Notes: generated by a model from the letters alone, not told the origin. 19,217 nucleotides of DNA from CAZKEG01 sp964601575 (GCA_964601575.1 CAZROA010000081.1:1-19217); one strand, 5' to 3'; shown: positions 1 through 7,169, counted from the stretch's first letter. Numbers and translations: made by a program.

Positions 1-1101
1 ATGTAAGATAAAAATTTGGTAAGCATCAGAATACTTTCTTACTAAAAAAAGAAGAGGTGAAGCTAATCGTGCTTCATATCGAATTTTTCCGTTTGGCTTT
101 CGGTAACCCCATCCTGCATTCTGAGCTGGATGATTAGTTAATGGAAAGCCTAAAAGATGTCTTTCGGAAAACCAATCTGTTCCGTCAGGATCTAATCTCG
201 CTTGTTTGGGCCACTTATACCGCTTTTGAGGCTCTCCCGTGCGCACGTAAATGTAAACTTCCGCCAAAAACTTCATGGCCTCCTGCCAGGATTTAAAGCC
301 TTCTGCTTTCCATAAAAGTAGTCTTTCATCGTCTCCTTTGGCGAGAGTGTGGGGATAGTATTTGTCGACACATTCTTTCCAGTGCGGAAGATATTTTTCT
401 ATTTGTGTAATGAAGTCATTGCCCCACAATTTCTCTTTTAGTTTTAAATCTTCTACCTGAAAGCTTCCCCAGCCGTTGCGGGAACGGGAGCCCACGGCTC
501 CGAAGGCGCGGAAGTAAAGTAGGGCGGTTTTGAAAACTTCGTCTTCAAGGAGATTTTGCGGAAAAGTCAGTTTTAGATAGAAGTGGCTGTTAGCAGGCAA
601 ATAGCTTCTTTTGACCCTTTGGCCATCTGGAAAGGTAAGCCCCATTCCGGACAGATAGCATAGTGGCGAAATTTCATGTCTTATTTCACAAGACAGCTTT
701 TTATGTCTTCTACATTCAGGATGTTCTTTTAGGCACTCTTTAGGACAAAAATCTACCTCTGGATGAATTATATTAGAAATTGAAGGCAAATTGTCCCAAA
801 CAGGGGCTATATTTTCCTCCACCCCCATCGTAACCAAACTCTTTTGCGTCTCATCTCCCCCGCCGCCGAAGATCCGGCTTTCGTCTTCTAATAACTCCTT
901 GGGAGGCACATCCTTCCTTCCCACTGCCACGCGCCACCAGTAGCGCAAAAGTCCCTTGAAGGGTTCAGGCCTAAGGGCGGCTTTCTGCTCGGCGTCTCCC
1001 AGAAACATCGGCGTGACGATACAACAATGTAACGTTAAAAAAACGAGTCTTTCAAAGCGCCTTTTTAATTTCTCAAGCCTTTTTAGACGACCCCTTGACA
1101 T
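1..1101 (-). CDS. cmr1: Type III-B CRISPR RAMP protein Cmr1 (partial, 3' end outside the window)
   Basis: The minus frame from ATG at 1101 stays open for 367 codons to the left edge, so the C-terminus is missing. The protein shows the Cmr1 hallmarks: TPMFLGDAEQ near residue 30, LRPEPFKGLLRYWWRV at 43-58, ESRIFGG at 74-80 and the glycine-rich loop GAVGSRSRNGWGSF at 201-214. Cmr1 is a RAMP subunit of the Cmr effector complex, which cleaves target RNA guided by crRNA; it sits at the end of the complex that contacts the 3' region of the crRNA. An AAGGGG stretch lies a few bases before the ATG. Residues 119-138 hold four cysteines (119, 123, 130, 138) with a fifth at 148, possibly a metal-binding insertion. 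The remaining cmr genes probably continue beyond the left edge. The family call is firm. Confidence 0.93.
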   Translation of the reverse strand, partial: MSRGRLKRLEKLKRRFERLVFLTLHCCIVTPMFLGDAEQKAALRPEPFKGLLRYWWRVAVGRKDVPPKELLEDESRIFGGGGDETQKSLVTMGVEENIAPVWDNLPSISNIIHPEVDFCPKECLKEHPECRRHKKLSCEIRHEISPLCYLSGMGLTFPDGQRVKRSYLPANSHFYLKLTFPQNLLEDEVFKTALLYFRAFGAVGSRSRNGWGSFQVEDLKLKEKLWGNDFITQIEKYLPHWKECVDKYYPHTLAKGDDERLLLWKAEGFKSWQEAMKFLAEVYIYVRTGEPQKRYKWPKQARLDPDGTDWFSERHLLGFPLTNHPAQNAGWGYRKPNGKIRYEARLASPLLFLVRKYSDAYQIFILH

Positions 1102-1230
1102 AATTTTTCCCCTTTGTGAACAAGGCGGCGAGGGTGACTTCTCTTACCTCTGGTAACCAGATACCCATTAAATTTCCCCTAGGAAAAATTTCAACTTGTG
1201 TCAAGACAAAACCCAGGGTATGCCCTTCTT
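1102..1230. promoter_or_regulatory. Divergent intergenic region between cmr1 and cas6
   Basis: These bases separate two divergent CRISPR genes and must hold the start signals for both. The upper bound assumes cas6 starts at its ATG at 1231. A short inverted repeat, CTGGT-A-ACCAG, lies at 1150-1160 and could be an operator. On the minus strand TTGAAA (1190-1195) with TTAATG 17 bases on is a weak promoter match. A second, imperfect dyad around CCTAGG lies near 1176-1183. Nothing here is strong enough to name a regulator. Confidence 0.3.
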
Positions 1231-2166
1231 ATGTTTTCCCTTGAACTGCCTGTGATTCGTGTATGGATAGACTTGGAAGTAGACGAACCTAAGAAACTAC
1301 CGCGTTATCTCTTTTCGCCTCTACGAGGAGTAATCGGTGCCCATTTGAAAAGGATTTCTTGTGTGGCGAGGAGATATAGCCAATGTCTTGAGTGCCCACT
1401 TAACCAACACTGCGCTTACGGATACATCTTTGAGACCCCAAGACCGAAAGAGGCAGATCGCTTGCGTTTATATCCTTACCTGCCGCATCCCTTTACCATA
1501 ACACCACCTTATCCTACTACCCAAAAGACAACTATTACTTTGGGCCTGACTTTAGTTGGCCGGGCCATTCAGTATTTTCCCCACTTTATCTTGACTTTAG
1601 AAGCCGCTGGCACCAAGGGTCTGGATAAACAAAGGGTGCCCTTCAAGATAAGATCTATAAGAGATCATCAAGACCAACAGCTTCTTTACCAAGAAGGAAA
1701 GTTGAAACCACCTACTCTGATATCTTCTTTTCCTTCGGAAAACAAAGAGCAATTGAAGCTCTCTTTTAAGACACCGGTTTGTCTTCGTTTTGAAGGCAAG
1801 ATCGTTAGAGCTAAACAATTTGCCTTTCACATCTTGATTCGCAATTTGCTGCGCCGAGTCTCGGCCCTTTCTTATTTTCACGCCGGTAAAGAACTTTCTC
1901 TCGATTTCAGGGGCTTGATCGAGAAGGCCCAACACGTCCGCACCGTGGAAAGAAACCTGAAACTGGTCGAAATAATGCGCTACTCGGCCCGCACCAAACA
2001 AAAGATGCCGCTTCGTGGTCTTGTAGGCGAGGTTTCCTTCGAAGGAGAGCTAGAACCCTTTACGGCGTTGCTAAAGATCGGCGAATTGGTACACGTGGGC
2101 AAAAATACCAGTTTCGGTTTTGGATACTATGCCGTGATGGAAAATAAAATCAGGCATCGAGGCTAG
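1231..2166 (+). CDS. cas6: CRISPR-associated endoribonuclease Cas6
   Basis: Cas6 cleaves precursor CRISPR RNA within the repeats to give the crRNAs loaded into type III effectors such as the Cmr complex next door. The C-terminus has the glycine-rich loop VGKNTSFGFGYY typical of Cas6/RAMP proteins. The N-terminus has the ferredoxin-like opening LPRYLFSPLRGVIGAHLKRI, followed by a cysteine cluster (C44, C52, C55, C61, counted from the ATG at 1231) and YIFE, a pattern common in Cas6 proteins of this type. The frame opens upstream with GTG at 1198. I prefer ATG at 1231 because MFSLELPVIRVWIDLEV matches the usual Cas6 beginning, but neither start has a clear ribosome site. Length, about 311 residues, suits the family. 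The catalytic histidine cannot be assigned by eye. It diverges from cmr1, and no array is visible in the window. Confidence 0.85.
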   Translation: MFSLELPVIRVWIDLEVDEPKKLPRYLFSPLRGVIGAHLKRISCVARRYSQCLECPLNQHCAYGYIFETPRPKEADRLRLYPYLPHPFTITPPYPTTQKTTITLGLTLVGRAIQYFPHFILTLEAAGTKGLDKQRVPFKIRSIRDHQDQQLLYQEGKLKPPTLISSFPSENKEQLKLSFKTPVCLRFEGKIVRAKQFAFHILIRNLLRRVSALSYFHAGKELSLDFRGLIEKAQHVRTVERNLKLVEIMRYSARTKQKMPLRGLVGEVSFEGELEPFTALLKIGELVHVGKNTSFGFGYYAVMENKIRHRG

Positions 2167-2230
2167 TAAGGCACGCTAGGCCCTCTATCTAAATATGTTT
2201 TTATAGCCCCTGTAATTGATAGATTTTACC

Positions 2231-2299
2231 GCCCTTTAAACCTTAAGCGGGATAGGAATCCAATCCACAAGGCGGAAGCTTTACAAGCGTTTAAAGGGC
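2231..2299. repeat. 11-bp perfect inverted repeat around a 47-base loop, unknown element
   Basis: GCCCTTTAAAC at 2231-2241 is the exact reverse complement of GTTTAAAGGGC at 2289-2299. The pairing may extend inward imperfectly, CTTAAGC near 2242 against GCTTTACAAG near 2278. The loop holds repeated GGAT/ATCC words that could fold again. A ten-base direct repeat, TTTTATAGCC, lies outside at 2199-2208 and 2300-2309. Only the right copy touches the inverted repeat, so it does not look like a target-site duplication. It could be a structured leader RNA, an operator or a remnant of a small mobile element. The 149-base spacer between cas6 and the next gene holds no coding frame. Confidence 0.5.
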
Positions 2300-2308
2300 T
2301 TTTATAGC
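2280..2308 (+). promoter_or_regulatory. Candidate promoter for the radical SAM gene
   Basis: TTTACA (2280-2285) and TATAGC (2303-2308) are separated by 17 bases, a fair sigma-70-like pair. The -10 box ends only seven bases before the ATG at 2316, so transcription would begin at or almost at the start codon and give a leaderless mRNA. No good ribosome site precedes that ATG, which fits. The boxes overlap the right arm of the inverted repeat at 2289-2299. Confidence 0.35.
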
Positions 2309-2315
2309 CTTAGGC

Positions 2316-3617
2316 ATGTGGCCGAAGCTTTATCCACACCCCGAATCTCAGCCGCGGTTGCTTTTTGCCGACGGAAAAGGTCGAATATTTGATCACCCTG
2401 AATTACTAGCCCTTGGTCTCTCGGGCTTTGATGTCTTCTTACCGGAGAAGGATGACTTCATTCCCCTGCCCCAGGGGAGTGCCCTTTACGTGCTTCCGGA
2501 GCGTCACCCTATTGGCCTTGATCCTAAGACCGAAGAACCAATGGTACTCTACGAAAATCCCTATGTGCCAGGTGAACCGGCCTATGCCGTGGCCGCCTAT
2601 CTGGCCCCGGCTCACACCCAACTCTATCTTGCCCCTTACCTGGAGGCCCGGGACGACCTCTCCCCTCTCCCTCTCTTTTCTTACGCCTGTGTCGGCTGGT
2701 GGCGGGGACGCTTTTGGGCTACGGCCTTTCGCTCGGATTTCGATCACCGCCAGGAGGTGCGTTTTTTCGATGAAGCTCGTCTCGAAAGAGGAGCAATAGA
2801 AAAACTGGCCGCCTTTCCCAGAAATCGCTTGGTTCGGCACTTGGTAGAAAATTGTCTTAGGCGCTATCGCTGCCCGGCGGCCCGGAATTTTGTACTCGGA
2901 CGCTGGGAAGCCCCTATCCCTACCTCCCCAAGCTGTAACGCTCGGTGCCTGGGTTGTCTCTCCGCCCAGGACTCAAAAGGCCCCCATATAGCACAAGAGA
3001 GAATCACTTTCGTCCCCTCGGCAGAAGAAATTGCTGAGGCCATGATTCCTCATTTGAAGAAGGCCCCGCGGGCCGTGGTCTCCTTTGGCCAAGGGTGCGA
3101 GGGAGAACCCCTCCTTCAGGGTAAAATATTGGAGGCCGCCATCCGCTTCATGCGAAAAGCAACCTCCCGCGGCACCATCAATCTCAACAGTAATGCCAGT
3201 TTGCCCGATACCGTGGAAAGGCTACGCCGGGCGGGTCTTGACAGTCTTCGGGTAAGCCTGGCCAGTGCCAGAGCTTGGTATTATGAAGCCTATTTTCGAC
3301 CGAAGGGCTATAGATTTGAAGACGTAGGTGAAAGTATCAAGCGCATGAAAGAGGCCGGAGGTTTTGTCTCCCTAAATATCTTTGTCTTCCCCGGACTTAC
3401 CGACGAAGAGGAAGAATTTGAGGCCTTAAGTGAAATAATTGATCTTGGTGTGGATTTTATTCAACTTCGCAATCACGCTATAGATCCCTTGTGGTATTTA
3501 AAGAGGCTTGGATTTAGGCCAACAAACCGAATATTAGGAGTAAAAGAATTGGTCCGCCGTTTGGCTCAAAGGTTTCCGCGCCTTCGTTTTGGTTACTTTA
3601 ATCCTCCTTTGCGCTAA
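2316..3617 (+). CDS. Radical SAM protein of unknown function with a long N-terminal domain
   Basis: The 433-residue protein carries a radical SAM cluster motif CNARCLGC (C207, C211, C214), which binds the [4Fe-4S] cluster that cleaves S-adenosylmethionine. The downstream part reads as a TIM-like barrel: GQGCEGEPLL about 50 residues later fits the glycine/glutamate SAM-binding region, followed by INLNSNAS and LRVSLAS strands. The first 200 residues precede the motif and are rich in Pro, Tyr and aromatic residues with no recognised domain; most radical SAM enzymes place the motif near the N-terminus. No C-terminal cysteine cluster such as a SPASM domain is seen. The L,D-transpeptidase starts within its stop codon (TAATG), so the two are translationally coupled. 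The substrate is unknown. Confidence 0.8.
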   Translation: MWPKLYPHPESQPRLLFADGKGRIFDHPELLALGLSGFDVFLPEKDDFIPLPQGSALYVLPERHPIGLDPKTEEPMVLYENPYVPGEPAYAVAAYLAPAHTQLYLAPYLEARDDLSPLPLFSYACVGWWRGRFWATAFRSDFDHRQEVRFFDEARLERGAIEKLAAFPRNRLVRHLVENCLRRYRCPAARNFVLGRWEAPIPTSPSCNARCLGCLSAQDSKGPHIAQERITFVPSAEEIAEAMIPHLKKAPRAVVSFGQGCEGEPLLQGKILEAAIRFMRKATSRGTINLNSNASLPDTVERLRRAGLDSLRVSLASARAWYYEAYFRPKGYRFEDVGESIKRMKEAGGFVSLNIFVFPGLTDEEEEFEALSEIIDLGVDFIQLRNHAIDPLWYLKRLGFRPTNRILGVKELVRRLAQRFPRLRFGYFNPPLR

Positions 3618-4534
3618 TGAAAATGATCAATATAAGCCTCATTTTGGCCATCATTTTGATCCTTGGCCCCTCTTCATCGGTCAAGGCCCTTGAACGTTTT
3701 GTCCTCTCAAAGGGCGCCTCCGTGGTGGGAGAACTTACCTGGCATACCGTTTCCAAAAACGAGACCCTCCTTGATATCGCCCGCTATTATGACCTGGGTT
3801 ACAACCAGATTGTCTTGGCCAATCCAGGGATCGATCCCTGGTTGCCCCCGGTGGGCAAGCCGGTATTGATACCCTCTTGTTACGTTTTACCAGAGAAAAA
3901 AGTAGGAATAGTGGTCAATTTGGCGGAGATGCGCCTCTATTTCTTTTGCTTAGAGGGAGGAAAAAGAATCGTTTATACCGCACCGATCGGAGTAGGAACC
4001 GAAGGAAAACTAACCAAATTAGGGGTCTATACCATTGTACGCAAGAAACGTAAGCCTTATTGGCATGTTCCCAAATCTATCCGCGAAGAAGATCCCTCTT
4101 TACCGGAGGTTATCCCCCCGGGGCCGGATAACCCTCTTGGGGATTACGCCCTTTATCTCTCACGGGGTTCTTATGCCATTCACGGAACCAACAAACCTTG
4201 GGGTATTGGTCGGCGGGTCAGTCACGGATGTATTCGATTGTATCCCGAAGATATAGAGGCCCTTTTCCCCTTGGTTCCGTTGGGCACGCCGGTCTTTATC
4301 GTTTACCAGCCGTATAAATTAGGCCTAAAAAAGGGCAAAATATACCTTCAAGCCTTTCCAGACTTTGAACAGAAAATCCCCTCTCCTGTCTTTGAGATTA
4401 TTAGACTGGCTAATTCCCTCCAGGAAAAGACAAATACTCACCTTCTCCTCGACCTGATCAAGGTCAAGGAGTTAATCAGAAAGCCCAACGGTGTCCCCAC
4501 CGAGGTTGGAGAGGTTCGGCGAAGACACCGTTAA
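3617..4534 (+). CDS. LysM-YkuD L,D-transpeptidase (ErfK/YbiS family), exported
   Basis: This is a periplasmic cell-wall enzyme that makes 3-3 peptidoglycan crosslinks or attaches a lipoprotein to the tetrapeptide. A signal peptide covers roughly residues 1-24 (MKMINISLILAIILILG, then SVKA). A LysM peptidoglycan-binding domain follows at about 40-87. The YkuD catalytic domain spans about 94-230 and has H189 in AIHGTNKP and the active-site signature SHGCIRLY with H203, C205 and R207. About 75 C-terminal residues are outside the known domains. Its ATG overlaps the radical SAM stop by one base and has no clear ribosome site, implying coupled translation. The gene converges on an Lpp-like lipoprotein with only five bases between stops. 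That pairing suggests lipoprotein anchoring, but general crosslinking cannot be excluded. Confidence 0.92.
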   Translation: MKMINISLILAIILILGPSSSVKALERFVLSKGASVVGELTWHTVSKNETLLDIARYYDLGYNQIVLANPGIDPWLPPVGKPVLIPSCYVLPEKKVGIVVNLAEMRLYFFCLEGGKRIVYTAPIGVGTEGKLTKLGVYTIVRKKRKPYWHVPKSIREEDPSLPEVIPPGPDNPLGDYALYLSRGSYAIHGTNKPWGIGRRVSHGCIRLYPEDIEALFPLVPLGTPVFIVYQPYKLGLKKGKIYLQAFPDFEQKIPSPVFEIIRLANSLQEKTNTHLLLDLIKVKELIRKPNGVPTEVGEVRRRHR

Positions 4535-4539
4535 AAATC

Positions 4540-4878
4540 TTATTTACGCAAGCTCTTTTCAAAGACACGCTCGATCTTGGTCGCCGCTGCATCGGCCTTG
4601 GCCGCCGCCTGAGCCGCCCGATTAGCCGCTGCATCGGCCTGCGAGGCAGCCATGGCTGCAGTACGCGCCGCTGCTTCTGCCCTCTGAGCCGCAGCCTCTA
4701 CCCGCGCCAGAGACTCCTGGATCTGCTGACACTGGGCCGCTGCGGCCTTGGCCTCTTTGGAGGCCTTGATCGCTTCTTCCATCAGGGCTTTGTCCTCTTT
4801 GGAAAGCCCACAGCCCACCGGCAGGACCAGAAGGGAAATAAGACCAAGGGAGCCAATCCACTTTTTAAAACCTTTCAT
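4540..4878 (-). CDS. Small alanine-rich Lpp-like lipoprotein
   Basis: The 112-residue protein begins with a lipoprotein signal peptide ending in the lipobox LPVGC, with C23 as lipidated residue. The rest is a continuous alanine-rich coiled coil with Ala in spaced heptad positions (for example AAARTAAMAASQADAAANRA), like the alanine-zipper lipoproteins Lpp and OprI. It ends in SLRK. E. coli Lpp ends in YRK, and its terminal lysine is the residue that L,D-transpeptidases link to peptidoglycan. The convergent neighbour is such a transpeptidase, so this protein is a likely substrate that tethers the outer membrane to the wall. It is longer than E. coli Lpp (78-residue precursor). A strong ribosome site, AAGGAGGTT, and a good promoter precede it. 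Low-complexity sequence limits homology evidence. Confidence 0.82.
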   Translation of the reverse strand: MKGFKKWIGSLGLISLLVLPVGCGLSKEDKALMEEAIKASKEAKAAAAQCQQIQESLARVEAAAQRAEAAARTAAMAASQADAAANRAAQAAAKADAAATKIERVFEKSLRK

Positions 4879-4908
4879 CTTAACCTCCTTCCAAGGGCAT
4901 GATCTTTT

Positions 4909-4936
4909 CTTATACGAAACTTTGAGATTTTTTCAA
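4909..4936 (-). promoter_or_regulatory. Sigma-70-type promoter of the lipoprotein gene
   Basis: On the minus strand TTGAAA (4931-4936) is followed after 16 bases by TATAAG (4909-4914). The -10 box lies about 30 bases before the ATG, with a strong AAGGAGG ribosome site between. This is one of the best promoter matches in the window and fits an abundant structural lipoprotein. Confidence 0.6.
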
Positions 4937-5004
4937 CGAAAATCCCCGAGGCCTGACGAGGTTTTAAACTAATTTATCGAATCGTTTTCTCTCTTATCCC
5001 CATC

Positions 5005-5033
5005 TTGGCATGAAGTTAAGCCATGGTTAAAAT
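5005..5033 (+). promoter_or_regulatory. Sigma-70-type promoter of the nfu-rpoZ-dnaJ operon
   Basis: TTGGCA (5005-5010), a 17-base spacer and TAAAAT (5028-5033) precede the NifU-type gene by 26 bases. The leader contains GAAGGAGG directly before the ATG at 5060. With eight close-packed genes downstream and no clear internal terminator, this may drive the whole block to 11074; internal promoters are not excluded. Confidence 0.55.
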
Positions 5034-5059
5034 GCTGGCAAATCCTGAAGGAGGCTTTT

Positions 5060-5284
5060 ATGCGCGAAGCAGTGGAACAGGCTCTTAATAAAATCCGGCC
5101 CGTGCTTCAGGCCGACGGAGGAGATGTCGAATTAGTGGAAATAACCGAAGACGGTGTGGTCAAAGTCCGTTTGACCGGTGCCTGTAAAGGCTGTCCGATG
5201 TCTACCGTGACCTTGAAAATGGGTATCGAACGCTATCTCAAAAAAGAAGTCCCGGAAGTAATGGCGGTTGAAGCCGTAGCCTGA
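5060..5284 (+). CDS. NifU C-terminal-domain Fe-S scaffold/carrier protein
   Basis: The 74-residue protein is a stand-alone NifU C-terminal (Nfu) domain. It carries the CKGCPMS motif (CxxC), whose two cysteines in a dimer hold a [4Fe-4S] cluster for delivery to apoproteins. The start of the family fold is visible as ALNKIRPVLQADGGDVELVEI. Length matches single-domain Nfu proteins. A strong ribosome site GAAGGAGG precedes the ATG, and a good promoter lies just upstream. It is the first gene of a tight plus-strand run, ending 18 bases before rpoZ. Cluster supply would be relevant to Fe-S-rich anaerobic metabolism and to radical SAM enzymes such as the one encoded upstream. Confidence 0.93.
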   Translation: MREAVEQALNKIRPVLQADGGDVELVEITEDGVVKVRLTGACKGCPMSTVTLKMGIERYLKKEVPEVMAVEAVA

Positions 5285-5302
5285 ACAAAGGGGTGAAATC
5301 AT

Positions 5303-5572
5303 ATGGCAAGAATCACTGTTGAAGATTGTCTGCGCCAGGTCCCTAGTCGTTTCAAACTGATCCATCTGGCCATTCAGAGGGTAAAACAGCTCCGCAAAGG
5401 GGCTAAACCCATGGTGGAATGTGATAACAAAGAGATAGTGGTGGCCCTGCGTGAGATTGCCGCCGGTAAGGTTTCCTTTGAGAATATTGAACAACTTAGC
5501 AAAGAGGTAGAGGAATTTCCCTTGGCGGATTTGATCGATCTCGGGAAATTGCCTGGTGAAAAACAGCCGTGA
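5303..5572 (+). CDS. rpoZ: DNA-directed RNA polymerase omega subunit
   Basis: Omega assists assembly and stability of RNA polymerase by clamping the beta-prime subunit and, in E. coli, contributes to ppGpp binding site 1. The 89-residue sequence starts MARITVEDCLRQVPSRFKLI, equivalent to [20 protein letters not shown] of E. coli, and continues with KGAKPMVECDNKEIVVALREIAAGKVS, split here as the conserved central helix region (residues 33-59). Length is typical. The ribosome site AAGGGGTG lies before the ATG. Its stop overlaps the GTG start of dnaJ by four bases. It shares an operon with dksA, whose product forms the second ppGpp site in E. coli. Confidence 0.93.
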   Translation: MARITVEDCLRQVPSRFKLIHLAIQRVKQLRKGAKPMVECDNKEIVVALREIAAGKVSFENIEQLSKEVEEFPLADLIDLGKLPGEKQP

Positions 5573-6690
5573 ACAAAAAAGATTATTACGAAATTTTGGG
5601 TGTTTCCCCCCAGGCCAGCCAAGAAGAGATCAAAAAGGCCTATCGTCGGCTGGCTCTCAAGTATCATCCGGATCGCAATCCCGGAGACAAGGAGGCGGCG
5701 GAAAAATTCAAGGAAATCTCCGAGGCCTATGAAGTCCTTTCTGATCCTGAAAAAAGAGCCATTTACGACGCCCGCGGACACAGTGGTCTGTACGATCAGG
5801 GTTATCGTGGTTTCACCGATGTAGAAGATATATTCTCTGCCTTTTCCGATCTCTTTGAAGAATTTCTCGGCGGTTGGGGAGGGTTTAAAAAGAGACGACG
5901 CACGGAAAGGCGTCCGCAGACCGGAGCTGATCTCTCTTATGAGATTTCTGTTGACCTTGAGGATGTCCTTCACGGCAAAGAAATCGAGCTAGAGATAGAA
6001 CGTTACGAAACGTGTATCGCTTGTGGAGGAAGTGGCCTGGCCCCTGGAGCGACACCGCAATATTGTCCCACCTGTAAAGGCCGTGGATATATCGTCCATT
6101 CTGAGGGTTTCTTCCGACTGAGCACCACCTGCCCGCATTGTAAAGGCGTAGGGACCTTCGTCTCTGATCCCTGCCCGGAATGCCGAGGAGAGGGTCGGGT
6201 TCGGATAAGAAAGGTCCTCAAGGTAAAGATCCCGCCTGGAGTAGAAGATGGAATGGTCATTCGCGTCCCAGGCGAAGGGGAAGGGGGGCTTTATGGTGGC
6301 CCTCCGGGGGATCTTTATCTTCGCGTCCATTTACGACCCCATAAGGTCTTTGAGAGACGCGGGCGAGATCTCTATCTGAAAGTAACCGTCCCGGTCACGT
6401 ACGCCATCCTCGGTGGAGAAATCGAAGTCCCTACCCTAGAAGAGGAAATAAAAGTCAAAATCCCTCCGGGGACCCAACCAGACGACACCTTGGTGGTCGA
6501 GGGGTTGGGTTTGCCGGATTACCGCAGTGGGCGGCGAGGGAACCTGATTTTGCAGATTAAGGTCGAAATTCCGAAAAAATTGACCAAACGACAAGAAGAA
6601 TTAATGCGTGAATTTGCTGAAATCGAGGCCGAAAAGAAAAAAGGCCTCTTTCATCGCCTTTGGGAATCGGTGAAACAGGCTAGTTCATGA
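5569..6690 (+). CDS. dnaJ: Chaperone DnaJ (class A J-protein)
   Basis: DnaJ stimulates the ATPase of DnaK and hands it unfolded clients. The J domain occupies residues 1-70, with the HPD motif at H33-P34-D35. A short G/F region follows (about 71-110) and is poorer in glycine than usual, with a basic stretch KKRRRTERR near 107-115. The zinc region has the four CxxCxGxG motifs in two clusters: C149/C152, C166/C169, C188/C191 and C202/C205. The C-terminal beta domains follow to residue 373. The start is GTG at 5569, overlapping the rpoZ stop by four bases (GTGA). No dnaK or grpE is nearby, so this may be an extra or displaced copy. The stop overlaps the moaC ATG by four bases. Confidence 0.95.
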   Translation: MNKKDYYEILGVSPQASQEEIKKAYRRLALKYHPDRNPGDKEAAEKFKEISEAYEVLSDPEKRAIYDARGHSGLYDQGYRGFTDVEDIFSAFSDLFEEFLGGWGGFKKRRRTERRPQTGADLSYEISVDLEDVLHGKEIELEIERYETCIACGGSGLAPGATPQYCPTCKGRGYIVHSEGFFRLSTTCPHCKGVGTFVSDPCPECRGEGRVRIRKVLKVKIPPGVEDGMVIRVPGEGEGGLYGGPPGDLYLRVHLRPHKVFERRGRDLYLKVTVPVTYAILGGEIEVPTLEEEIKVKIPPGTQPDDTLVVEGLGLPDYRSGRRGNLILQIKVEIPKKLTKRQEELMREFAEIEAEKKKGLFHRLWESVKQASS

Positions 6691-7160
6691 AATTTACCCA
6701 TCTTACCGATGACGGCCAGGCCAAGATGGTAGATGTCTCGGAAAAGAGACCTACCAAGCGGGAGGCCTTGGCCAGGGGCCGTGTCCTTCTGGGGCCTAAG
6801 GTTTTCCAAGCCATCCAAGACAAAAATCTCCCCAAAGGTGACCTCTTTGCTGTAGCCCGAATAGCCGGAATCATGGCGGCCAAAAAGGTGGGCGAACTTA
6901 TTCCCCTCTGTCATCCCCTGCCCATTTCCTCGGTGGAGATCGGGTTTGAATTGAACCCCGAAGACCTGAGCCTGATCATTGAAGCCCGGGTGAAGACCGT
7001 GGCGGTCACCGGGGTAGAAATGGAAGCCCTTACCGCCGTAACGATAGCGGCCCTGACTGTCTATGATATGTGCAAGGGATTAGACAAAGGCCTTCGCTTG
7101 ACGGATATCCGTCTGGTCAAAAAGACCGGAGGCAAAAGCGGAACGATTATTTTGGAGTGA
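6687..7160 (+). CDS. moaC: Cyclic pyranopterin monophosphate synthase MoaC
   Basis: MoaC converts the 3',8-cyclo-GTP product of MoaA into cyclic pyranopterin monophosphate, the first isolable intermediate of molybdenum cofactor synthesis. The 157 residues show the family signatures: HLTDDGQAKMVDVSEK at the N-terminus, GELIPLCHPLPISSVEI near 70-86, VTGVEMEALTAVTIAALTVYDMCK near 111-134 and the final LVKKTGGKSG. Length is normal. Its ATG overlaps the dnaJ stop (ATGA). No other moa or moe gene is in the window, so the rest of the pathway is elsewhere. Molybdenum or tungsten cofactor demand would fit an anaerobe with formate dehydrogenase or thiosulfate reductase type enzymes, which is inference. 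Confidence 0.96.
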   Translation: MKFTHLTDDGQAKMVDVSEKRPTKREALARGRVLLGPKVFQAIQDKNLPKGDLFAVARIAGIMAAKKVGELIPLCHPLPISSVEIGFELNPEDLSLIIEARVKTVAVTGVEMEALTAVTIAALTVYDMCKGLDKGLRLTDIRLVKKTGGKSGTIILE

Positions 7161-7169
7161 GGAGGTCCT

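Noticed and set aside
956..1156. A 66-codon plus-strand frame at the cmr1/cas6 junction
   Set aside because: It lies mostly antisense to the well-supported 5' end of cmr1, has no recognisable motif and no ribosome site.
2161..2200. Possible terminator after cas6 (GGCTAG and CTAGGCC with a later T run)
   Set aside because: The stem needs a bulge, is short and the T run is about 15 bases away; not convincing.
2231..2299. Degenerate CRISPR repeat next to cas6
   Set aside because: Only one unit is present, with no second repeat at spacer distance and no typical GAAAC end.
2439..2840. Minus-strand frame of 133 codons inside the radical SAM gene
   Set aside because: Shadow of the opposite strand of a real gene; composition has no protein-like pattern.
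5374..5973. Minus-strand frame of 199 codons across rpoZ and dnaJ
   Set aside because: Antisense to two firmly identified genes and spanning their junction, with no motif of its own.
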